A stretch of DNA of 64,000 nt. Origin: Dendrophyllia cribrosa. Lineage: Eukaryota; Cnidaria; Anthozoa; Scleractinia; Dendrophylliidae. The notes under the pieces are model-generated. The model saw only the letters and a list, made by a program, of their open reading frames with translations, made no database searches and had not been told where the DNA came from. Shown here piece after piece: positions 55,774 through 63,387 of the stretch (the stretch's first letter is position 1; each line of letters starts with the position of its first letter). The stretch lies in NCBI GenBank assembly GCA_024195265.1, contig JAJLRJ010000013.1, positions 15,639,162 to 15,703,161 on the forward strand, in the 5' to 3' direction. A program made the translations under genes and the position numbers.

Positions 55774-57612
55774 TTAGGCTTTTTCAAAAAGAAATGTGAT
55801 TTGGGCAGCCACAATATTTAATGTTCGATCATCTATTCTTGCTGAAAATAACTCTCCTGCTTTGTAAACAACAGTTGAAAAAGTAAATATTTGAATTCTA
55901 TTATCACTGCTAAAACGAGTTCCACTTTGTGAGTGTTTAGCTGGGAGATATAAAGTTAGTTGTGGAAAAGAAGATGTTTTTGATAAAATTTGAGCAAACG
56001 CCTTAATTAATTTGCATCGGATGGGGATGACTATATCATTAAAATAATTATCGAAAAGTACATTTATGGCGCCTCCAGATGATCTTCTATATCTTCCAAT
56101 CAGCATAAAGTTATTGCTTAAATTTGAATTGAGAATTTGATGGTCATTCAAATCCAAGTCTCTTTGCATAACCATCTTCCACGAGTCAAAGACGAAGGGG
56201 GAATCAAAGACAGAACTTGGAACATCTGCGTGGGATCCTTCAATTCCATAAACGATCAAATGAGTTGTTCCGATTGAAGGAGATGATGCTGTTCCCTGCC
56301 ATTTCAAATCCAAAAAGACAAATTCCGGGGGAGAAATTTGCCATTTATGCATATGAATGATTGATCGAGAATAGTTGGAAAACTTCTTCGTTGATTGTTG
56401 ATTGATATTCAAACTCGTGGAAACAGCGTCCACTGAAACATCCGTCATGGATAAAGGAAAAAACTCAACAACCAAAGTGAATTCTCCTTCCGGCAGATTT
56501 CGCATATTAAATCCCATTCTCCCAGAAAACAGATTTGAAGAATCTTTCCCAATGTTCAATTGAAACGCCTTCTTATTGAAATGATGCGGAGAAGATGGGA
56601 AATCCACAACGCCCACAACTTGCAAATCATGCCCATTGAAAGATTCCCCCGCATCACTCATGAGAAAATGAAATGCATCTTTGACATTTCCAGCGGGAGA
56701 AATTGCTGTTTCATTCACGAATTTTTTCAAGTCGTTTTCTCTTTGTGTTCTTCCAACAGCGATCTCTTAATCGACCCAAGATTTTGACGTTGCATCATTG
56801 TCATTTGTCGGTGTTCCCAGATTTGTTATTTGATTATCCCCCATATCGATTGGGCCTGTCATTGTTCCTCCAGTCTGGAAAAGAACAGTGTCAGCCACAA
56901 ACTTAATTGATGACTTCAGCAAATCATTATGTTGATCCACATATTTTTTATTGGCTCCTTGATCGATTGCTGTTGGATCTTTCACGTTATAAACAAAATT
57001 ATTTCCCATATCAAGACTTGTTTCCATTGGGAATGTTTCTTTCCGACTGAGAAAAACATTCTTTGCGTCATCATAGGAGATCAGATTGTTATAGTTTGCG
57101 GAAAGATCCGCATAAGTTTGTTGTTTTAAATGCGTGACATGGAAAAGTCCTTTCAAATCAATGTCTTTCGTTACTTCATGAGTGTGAGCAGGTGCAGCTG
57201 GGTGATATTTTTTCAGCGTCACCATATTCACCGCAGAAAGATCATTTGATTCATCAGTATCCAGATTTGTGATCAGTTTCCGATCCATGTCAATCTCTCC
57301 AGGAAGAATCAATTTCCTTCCCCGAAGATCAAAGTCTCCTGTCATATGGGAGGATCCATCAACCTGAAAAGAATCTGCTCTCAATTGAATCAGTTTGGTT
57401 TCCACACTTGTTTTAAGCGCGTCAACTTGATGTTTTGTAACTGCATCTGCATTTCCTGTTCCTTCAGCGACATTGACCAGTTTTCTGTTTGACATGTCAT
57501 AATCCCCTGTGGATGTCAGCTTAAAACCAACTCCTGGCAATCCATCTTTTCCATCTCGACCCCCCCGGGAAGTGCTTGTTGTTTCAGAAAGCAATCCATT
57601 TGAGTAGCTCAT
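55774..57612 (-). pseudogene. Trimeric-fibre-like protein, in-frame TAA
   Basis: ATG at 57612 (SYSNGLLSETTS). A short collagen-like piece (GGRDGKDGLPGVG, ~15-27) precedes about four repeats of the phage/adenovirus-like shaft pattern: DMSNRKLVNV...DAVTKHQVD, DMDRKLITNL, MGNNFVYNV...NKKYVD, MGDNQITNLGTP...SKSWVD. After TAA at 56767-56769 the same frame continues with a globular C-terminal knob-like domain (SSNLFSGRMGFNMRNLPEGE; HMHKWQISPPEFVFLDLKWQ) to TAA at 55774. The repeats indicate an extended homotrimeric fibre; the tip would contact a partner or cell surface. It starts 1 bp after the ATPase stop. Confidence 0.75.
56767..56769 (-). other. Premature TAA in the M3 fibre gene
   Basis: Follows SKSWVD; the downstream frame is open and in register (12 codons before the next Met). 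Point nonsense change. Confidence 0.85.
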
Positions 57613-57613
57613 T

Positions 57614-58246
57614 TTAAAGTCTTTCATCAAAGTTTTTGGCAATGAATTTCCTCGGCTTATCCACATAGAGGAAAGAGAACGGATCATGTGTTGCTTTCAG
57701 ATAATCTTCTTTGCTGACTTGTGTCTCCCTGCAGAGAAGGGAAACTTCATTGTTGCTGGGGAATTCAAAGATGCAAAAATGCGAACAATTCAAACGGATA
57801 TCTTTTGGTGTTTGGAAATAACTTTGTGAAAGATAGATGACAGAACAATTCTTATGCCTGCCTTGGATAAAATAATCAACGAGGGGTTTTTGATTCTTTT
57901 CGCAAACAAAATCATCGAAAACAACCAGTTTTTGATTCTCTCCTGATAATTCAGAAACTGGGATGATTTCATCCGGGGATGCTTCCACGATGTCATACCC
58001 AGCTTCTTTGCTGATTGGGCGAAATGTTTTCAGCAGATGTTGATATTTGGCTTGGTCAAGATTTTTCGCATAGAGATAAATTTTATCGTAATACAACAAT
58101 CTCACAATCATATCCAGAAGAACATTTGTTTTCCCTGATCCTGAAGGACCACAGATCAACATTCTGAAAGCTCGATCAGGCATGAAAGGATGCAGCTGTC
58201 GAAAATTTGTGATTGGGTCATGGCAATCATAATTTGGAATCTTCAT
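57614..58246 (-). CDS. Packaging ATPase (FtsK/HerA type) of M3
   Basis: Intact. From ATG 58246 (MKIPNYDCHDP): Walker A GPSGSGKT (~residues 33-40), Walker B LVVFDDF (~101-107) and the sensor-like VIYLSQSYF (~128-136). ~210 residues, the usual size of Maverick ATPases. The ATG is preceded by CATAATAAA. It diverges from the PPxY gene at 58306 and runs into the fibre gene through TAAAATG. Confidence 0.9.
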   Translation of the reverse strand: MKIPNYDCHDPITNFRQLHPFMPDRAFRMLICGPSGSGKTNVLLDMIVRLLYYDKIYLYAKNLDQAKYQHLLKTFRPISKEAGYDIVEASPDEIIPVSELSGENQKLVVFDDFVCEKNQKPLVDYFIQGRHKNCSVIYLSQSYFQTPKDIRLNCSHFCIFEFPSNNEVSLLCRETQVSKEDYLKATHDPFSFLYVDKPRKFIAKNFDERL

Positions 58247-58305
58247 TTTATTATGTTTTACATCTTGTTGAACATGATGTTCAACATTATATAATCTGAT
58301 ATAAA

Positions 58306-59292
58306 ATGAGTTTATTGAAATGGCAAGAAATTGCAAAAAGCAAATCTGCTTTGGGTAAAAAAATCAACTTTGTTCACGATGTCATCACCCAGAAAAAGTT
58401 GGGTGAAGAAACAAGTCAAATCGGACTTGAAAAAATGTTCAAACCCATCACATCGAAACTGGATGATTTTATTGCGTCGAATTTGATGCCACTTCCCCGG
58501 AAAAAGAAAGTTGGAAAAGCCAAACCCACGGACATTGATTATTACCCCGAAGTCGACCCATTTGAAGACATGGATGTTGGTGGTTTGTTTGATGAGGCCG
58601 CTCCATCCCAAACAAAGAAACAAATTCCACCAGCTCCTCCAACATATGAACAAATAATGGGGGAGATAGAAGATCGCCCGCCTGATTATGAAGAAGATGA
58701 ATCCCCTGATTATGCTCTGGAACCAGGTGATGAAGTTGAAGGTAGTGAAGATGAAGGAGAAGCTAACCAGATTCTAGCTAACTTGGATGTCGCTGATTAT
58801 AATACAGTGGACCAAACCCTCAACACTACAAGCTCAACACAGCGGAAAGAAACATATCTTAAAAACATTCTTTACACTGCAAACCACAGAAGAAATCAAT
58901 TGAAAGGGTACAAAGCTTCTTTCACCAAAAAATTCAAGAAAGGGGAAATAACTGCAGAGCAAAAGCAGATAAAACATCAAGGAATAGATCGTGGATTCAA
59001 AGTTTTGAATGAATTCATAAAGCACTATGAACAAAAATTGACAACAATGTCAGGTTCGGGGGTTAGGAGGAAGCGGAACGCTGGGGACCGAAAAGGTGGA
59101 GCTGTTCGTTTTTTCTCCAACCCCACAGATCTTCTCCATAAACTTGAGGTCATTATTGGCTCCATCAATGCCGGGAATACAAACGTTGGCATCAGAAACA
59201 CTGGAGTGGGCATTCTCGATCTTCTCCTGAAAGAGGCATTGATCAATAAATCCCAGCATGAAAAGATCTATAAAAACTATTTCAAAACATAA
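58306..59292 (+). CDS. PPxY-motif virion protein of M3
   Basis: 328 residues, intact. The N-terminal helical part (SLLKWQEIAKSKSALGKKIN) is followed by an acidic, proline-rich middle with PPTY (~105-108) and PPDY (~120-123), the WW-domain-binding late-domain type. A C-terminal conserved domain has VRFFSNPTDLLHKLEVIIGS and GILDLLLKEALINKSQHEKI. I recall homologues as unannotated coral Maverick proteins. The TAA stop merges with the next start (TAAAATG). Confidence 0.65.
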   Translation: MSLLKWQEIAKSKSALGKKINFVHDVITQKKLGEETSQIGLEKMFKPITSKLDDFIASNLMPLPRKKKVGKAKPTDIDYYPEVDPFEDMDVGGLFDEAAPSQTKKQIPPAPPTYEQIMGEIEDRPPDYEEDESPDYALEPGDEVEGSEDEGEANQILANLDVADYNTVDQTLNTTSSTQRKETYLKNILYTANHRRNQLKGYKASFTKKFKKGEITAEQKQIKHQGIDRGFKVLNEFIKHYEQKLTTMSGSGVRRKRNAGDRKGGAVRFFSNPTDLLHKLEVIIGSINAGNTNVGIRNTGVGILDLLLKEALINKSQHEKIYKNYFKT

Positions 59293-59293
59293 A

Positions 59294-59674
59294 ATGGAAA
59301 GAGAAATTGTTTTATCATCTTACGCCGTTAAGAACAAACAAAACAAACCGGCAGATTTCACAACAAAATTTAATCGTCCAATTATTCTTGATCCGAATGA
59401 ACAATATTTTGTTGGGCTGAAACGAATTATCAATATGAGTTTTACGTGGTATAACATCAATCCGCAATATGAAAATCAACTGATTAGATTTTCCTCTGAT
59501 GGCGGGAAAACATTTTCCGATATTGCTTTCCCAGCTGGGGTTTGGGAGTATTCTGGGATAAATGATTTCATCCAGGAAGCAACAGTGGTGAAATCCGATG
59601 GAAAAGAAGATGTTTTTCCAATCAACCTTGCTTTCAGCAATGAAACTTTCAGAGTGACAATAACACTGGAGTAG
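59294..59674 (+). pseudogene. Penton-like protein of M3, truncated at the M3/M4 junction
   Basis: MEREIVLSSYAVKNKQNKPA, RPIILDPNEQYFVGLKRI and INMSFTWYN are recognisable N-terminal strands of the Maverick minor capsid (penton-like) family, normally ~250 residues. The coding sequence ends after TFRVTITLE with a TAG exactly at the boundary to unrelated sequence, so only about half is present. Start is in a TAAAATG box overlapping the preceding stop. Confidence 0.65.
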
Positions 59675-59979
59675 TCTATCCCAGATGCCTGGGACAATTT
59701 TATTCATATATGCAGCAGCCCTGAGTTAATGAGGTTGGCTCGGTCAAACCGGTTTTGAATGGTTCGGTCGGGAGATAATGAGATGCAAGCCGTATAGGTC
59801 AGGAGGGGTTTAATGACATGTTTTGTTCACCCTTGTTAAGTATTCAAAATGACACCCAGAAAATGAACACGACACAATATTTGATGTTGTCAAAAATTAT
59901 TTTATTAAGTAAACAAAAAAAAAACAATGATTACAAACAGTTATGTTTTGTTACAAAGAGTGTGATGTTTATGTTTATT
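59675..59979. other. M4 left end, non-coding
   Basis: Contains short dyads (TCCCAGATGCCTGGGA at 59681-59696) and repeated CGGT phrases (GGTCAAACCGGT, GGTTCGGTCGGG, 59735-59775); no gene. Confidence 0.6.
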
Positions 59980-60471
59980 TTACAAGCCATCTGCAATTAA
60001 TTGTCCAAGATCTCTTTGCCACTTTGATTTATCTATTCTGCTAAATTGTCTCTGTAGTGTAGGTCTTTTGATCTTGTCTTGATCTTTTTTGACCACGTCC
60101 GCAACAGTTTCTCTTGGTTTGTTCGTTGGAGGACCAAAGACATCTGCAGGCAATTCATCGGCCCATTGAAAGAACTGACACTTTTGCTTTTGTCTACACA
60201 TGAAGTATGGCCTGGAAGGGTTCTTTTCTGATCCAGATATCCTCAAGGTTGACACTTCCATGTGCTTGCAGCAGAGGTGTTTTCCACCTTCGCATTCTTT
60301 ATATGCAGGTATCACATGGTCTTTGATACATTGTTGATAGCTATAGACATTGTCTTCACGGCAGAAGAAGGGGCATTCTCTCCAATTCAAACAGCGAATG
60401 TAGGGAATACCAGAAGCGGGTTTGATCACCTCAAGGTCTTGTAGGCAGAGTCCACACTTTGAGTAACTCAT
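59980..60471 (-). CDS. Tandem GRF-type zinc-finger protein of M4
   Basis: 163 residues from ATG 60471 (MSYSKCGLC). Two zinc modules: CGLC...RCLNWRECPFF (~6-32) and CCKHMEVSTLRISGSEKNPS then RPYFMCRQKQKCQFFQWADE (~67-109), the latter with the GRF-type C..H..NP.RPYF.C....C.FF.W pattern. GRF modules bind ssDNA or nucleic acid. A basic tail (RPTLQRQFSRIDKSKWQRDL) follows. It is the last gene of the leftward block. Confidence 0.65.
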   Translation of the reverse strand: MSYSKCGLCLQDLEVIKPASGIPYIRCLNWRECPFFCREDNVYSYQQCIKDHVIPAYKECEGGKHLCCKHMEVSTLRISGSEKNPSRPYFMCRQKQKCQFFQWADELPADVFGPPTNKPRETVADVVKKDQDKIKRPTLQRQFSRIDKSKWQRDLGQLIADGL

Positions 60472-60589
60472 CTTGAAACTGATGTGTGATGAACACTGTC
60501 GCAGACACTTTATACAGTTTTTTAAAAACCAGTTTTTTTGACAATTTGACAATTTTTGACAATTGACCTGTTTAACAAGTACGAACTGG

Positions 60590-60979
60590 TTAGGACTGGT
60601 CCACCTCAACAATGCTATTTATTAATATGTCTAACCAGTACCAACAGGTTTTACAAAACTGATCGGGATTCAAAATGGCGCTTTCAATGCGTTCTCTTTC
60701 TTGCTGTGGATTATCAATCCAGTCTTGTTCATAAGGTGCTAGCAAATCCAGAATGTCCAATAAATCGTGCCATACCCAATATGCCTTTGGGCGATACTGA
60801 TCCAAAACCGTAAACGCATGATCCAAACATGTCGTCAGCTGTTTATTGTCTTGTACAGAACTGGGGTCTCTCTTCTGTATGTCGTCATACACCATGAAAG
60901 CGAGACATATCCAATAAGCGTCTTTTGTTTTTTCATCATTCACTTCTAACACATGGTGCTTAATGATATCAGGAGTCAT
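60590..60979 (-). CDS. M4 helical protein of unknown function
   Basis: 129 residues from the likely start at 60979 (MTPDIIKHHVLEV); an upstream ATG at 61024 is possible. All-helical with several Trp/Tyr (YWICLAFMVYDDIQK; AYWVWHDLLDILDLL; CKTCWYWLDILINS). Not recognised. Confidence 0.5.
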   Translation of the reverse strand: MTPDIIKHHVLEVNDEKTKDAYWICLAFMVYDDIQKRDPSSVQDNKQLTTCLDHAFTVLDQYRPKAYWVWHDLLDILDLLAPYEQDWIDNPQQERERIESAILNPDQFCKTCWYWLDILINSIVEVDQS

Positions 60980-61074
60980 GATGTAAAGCCAATCCAATAA
61001 AAAATAAATGTTCTGACAACACAAGTGTCTGTGCCATATATTTCAATTCAGCTTGAAAAACTGGTTCGTCCGGT

Positions 61075-61602
61075 TTAGTAAGGTTCCCATTGCTTATTGC
61101 TACGTAACCTGGCCACCACAGGTGTTCTCGCCTTGCGTTTTCTCACAGTTTTGCGCATGGAATCAGGTGGCGTTTCCAAAAACAAAGAAAGTGCTGATTC
61201 GTCAGGTAAAACGGAAGACGGTGTTTCTTTTCGTCTAGGCAGTTTCGATTCTTTCGTAGACACAGGTGTAACAGGTAATTTTCTAACTGTTTTGGTTGTT
61301 TTTGCTTCAGATTTAGGCGAAGTGGTCGGTGCAGGCGATGGTTCTGGTGTTGGAAGTACCACTGTGGGTTTTACGGTGGTTTCATTCTTCATCTGTTTTG
61401 TCAACCCTTGATACCTCTGTAGAAGTTGATCCAACATGAGGACTTTTTGATCTTCTGGTAAAGACGAATCCATGATTTGTTTCATATCTTGATCTAAGCG
61501 CGTCAGAGTCGGGAGCTGAGCGGGGGTAGTCAATCGATGTTCTGTTTCCATACTTTGCAATAAGTGTTCGGGCACCATCAACATCTTTTGTGCATGTTTC
61601 AT
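61075..61602 (-). CDS. M4 structural precursor-like protein
   Basis: 175 residues, intact. An N-terminal helical part (LTTPAQLPTLTRLDQDMKQI; SSLPEDQKVLMLDQLLQRY), a Pro/Thr/Lys linker and a basic C-terminus (MRKTVRKRKARTPVVARLRS). I recall this N-terminal pattern (TLTRLD..M..IM.SSLPEDQK) next to F54H12.2-like capsid genes in coral genomes. Its ATG overlaps the stop of the upstream gene (ATGA). A basic virion core role is an inference. Confidence 0.6.
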   Translation of the reverse strand: MKHAQKMLMVPEHLLQSMETEHRLTTPAQLPTLTRLDQDMKQIMDSSLPEDQKVLMLDQLLQRYQGLTKQMKNETTVKPTVVLPTPEPSPAPTTSPKSEAKTTKTVRKLPVTPVSTKESKLPRRKETPSSVLPDESALSLFLETPPDSMRKTVRKRKARTPVVARLRSNKQWEPY

Positions 61603-62057
61603 TTTAAAACTTTACCCAATAAATCAACAGCAAGAGGCGCAACCAATGCAGCTAGGGCTGGTAGAAATCCGCCTTTCTGATTGAGCACTTCCTTTTTCCT
61701 TTTAAGGCTTGGTGTCTTGCGGGTCAAATACAGGAGCTTTGACTTGTGCGGCTTCAATCGTGTAAATGATGACCTCGGTACCACAATGTTTCCTTTAAGG
61801 AGATTTAGAGCAATCTCGCCAATAGCTTCCATTTGACCTTTGTTCGCATGGGATATCATATCTTTGCGTTGTTTTCCGTTGCTCTTAAAACACGTACAAA
61901 GAAAAGGTAAATGTTGGCCAACTTTAGACTGTTTAGACATTCCTGGGCGCTTTCGTTTTGAGCGAGTCGTAGTAGTGCCAGAACGCAAGACCATTTTACC
62001 ACCACGTTGATTCTTTTTCATACGGTTCGTTCGCTGATGCGACTTGCAGGCAGGCAT
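61599..62057 (-). CDS. M4 basic core protein with C-terminal amphipathic segment
   Basis: 152 residues from ATG 62057 (MPACKSHQRTNRM). A highly basic N-terminus (TTTRSKRKRPGMSKQSK), a helical middle (ISHANKGQMEAIGEIALNLL) and the C-terminus NQKGGFLPALAALVAPLAVD. Basic core plus GG-F-hydrophobic tail resembles adenovirus-like core or pVI/pX precursors, and two GG sites could be cut by the adenain-like protease of the same block. Family resemblance, not proof. Confidence 0.6.
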   Translation of the reverse strand: MPACKSHQRTNRMKKNQRGGKMVLRSGTTTTRSKRKRPGMSKQSKVGQHLPFLCTCFKSNGKQRKDMISHANKGQMEAIGEIALNLLKGNIVVPRSSFTRLKPHKSKLLYLTRKTPSLKRKKEVLNQKGGFLPALAALVAPLAVDLLGKVLK

Positions 62058-62061
62058 GATG

Positions 62062-62739
62062 TTAACTGAAATAAACTGGTAGTGGTTCATCTGTTTTATA
62101 GAGTTTCTTGTTTACGTAGATCACAGGGTAGGAATGTGTTGCAGGTAATATTCTTGTCCGCAGTCGTTGAATGTTGGGTGTACGAGGGTGTAAATCCAAG
62201 ACCAGGTATCCAAAGGGTTGTGAAGTGGCGTCTTGAAAACTTTCCCACACGTAAGGTACATTTCCTGCAAATGCTTGCTGGGCCAATGTTCGAAACCCTA
62301 GTGTATCGCGAGGGTTATTGAAAGCAATAATGTAATGAGCATTCAAAGAGATACTCCGGGAAAACTTTCCTGGTGGAAAGAGGTTTTGAGTCAGATAAAT
62401 ACAGGTGACATCGCAATGATGAGACACTTTGGTAAACAGATCCAGAATGCGTTCATCATCGCTACAATTTCTCATTAAGTCATCCAACACAAGTATTCCT
62501 GGACGACAATTGGATGGAAATAAACTTGGAATATCCTCAGGAATACCCTCTACAAATGTTACTTGCGCTGTCATATCCTTAAAACAGTTTTGCCACTGTC
62601 CATAACAATATACGATTTTACGAATGGGTCGCTCAAATAAAGTATCCGCTTGTTGAAGTAGTTGTCTTGTAAACGTTGTCTTGCCACACTGACTAGGACC
62701 CGCTATCATAATACTGCTTGGACATTTAAACTGAGACAT
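62062..62739 (-). CDS. Packaging ATPase of M4
   Basis: 225 residues, intact. Walker A AGPSQCGKTTF (~13-23), Walker B GILVLDDLM (~80-88), and CIYLTQNLF (~111-119). The same FtsK/HerA class as in M1 and M3, but its sequence is distinct from both. The start is followed within 2 residues by the first strand. Confidence 0.9.
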   Translation of the reverse strand: MSQFKCPSSIMIAGPSQCGKTTFTRQLLQQADTLFERPIRKIVYCYGQWQNCFKDMTAQVTFVEGIPEDIPSLFPSNCRPGILVLDDLMRNCSDDERILDLFTKVSHHCDVTCIYLTQNLFPPGKFSRSISLNAHYIIAFNNPRDTLGFRTLAQQAFAGNVPYVWESFQDATSQPFGYLVLDLHPRTPNIQRLRTRILPATHSYPVIYVNKKLYKTDEPLPVYFS

Positions 62740-62838
62740 GTTGTCGCAACGAAAAGCGGATACAGTATGGTGGGTTGTTTTAAGTCACACTCCTTTTATA
62801 TAAATATCAAAGATACACACACATTGTTTTTGTTAACT

Positions 62839-63384
62839 TCAAGAATATTTTATTGATTGCTTACGCCAACAGTGAAATGTTTTACAAACTTGTTGTTCAT
62901 TATCTAGAACCATATTATTCCTAACATTGCTTATGGCTTTAACAAACGTGTGTACAAACTTTGCTACTTGTGCATCATTCCACTGTGAATCGTACCTTCT
63001 AAATTTAGCTTGTATGGCATTCAAATTTACATTGCGAGCTCGATGAAATAAGTAAAACAAACAATAGTCTCCACATGTGTCTGATCTTAGTCCCTGGAGC
63101 GGTTTGTCATTGTAATATGTATCATCCTGTAACAAATATCCATCCATGTCATACGTCTCAGGAGGGAAACCATAACTGTCGAAGAATTCACTTTCATAAG
63201 GCGACACAAAGTACATTGCAACCCAATGTGTTCCAGGTAGATCATGAGGGTCTGTATTCACAATCAGGCAGGATGGAAAGGTGTTGATGATGGGTACCTT
63301 GTCACTGGGATATACGCCTCTCATGATAGGTGCCAGGACATGATCTTGTAAAGCAGCTTGCCATAATTCGTAGGTGGTATGCAT
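62839..63384 (-). CDS. Adenain/Ulp1-like cysteine protease of M4
   Basis: 181 residues, intact. Catalytic set visible: H in GTHWVAMYF (~51), D in EFFDSYGF (~70), Q in PLQGL (~96) and C in DTCGDYCLFYL (~103 or 107). Such proteases mature virion precursors in adenoviruses and Mavericks. It starts 4 bp after the capsid stop, giving the capsid-protease order expected for a late operon-like block. Substrates are likely the GG-containing precursor proteins of this block. Confidence 0.88.
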   Translation of the reverse strand: MHTTYELWQAALQDHVLAPIMRGVYPSDKVPIINTFPSCLIVNTDPHDLPGTHWVAMYFVSPYESEFFDSYGFPPETYDMDGYLLQDDTYYNDKPLQGLRSDTCGDYCLFYLFHRARNVNLNAIQAKFRRYDSQWNDAQVAKFVHTFVKAISNVRNNMVLDNEQQVCKTFHCWRKQSIKYS

Positions 63385-63387
63385 CTT

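Larger units (their letters stand above)
47319..59672. mobile_element. Maverick element M3 inserted in M2
   Basis: Starts with its own long palindrome at 47319 inside M2 PolB. It carries PolB, DNA-binding proteins, a possible ssDNA-binding protein, a fibre, an ATPase, a PPxY protein and a penton-like gene that stops abruptly at ~59672. No right-hand copy of the terminus is seen before 64000, so the right part lies beyond the window or is lost. Confidence 0.85.

Noticed and set aside
49284..56769. Ciliate-like code (TAA/TAG as glutamine) in M3
   Set aside because: Real gene ends in M3 use TAA (57614, 59290, 55774), reading through would run into unrelated sequence, and one break is TGA.
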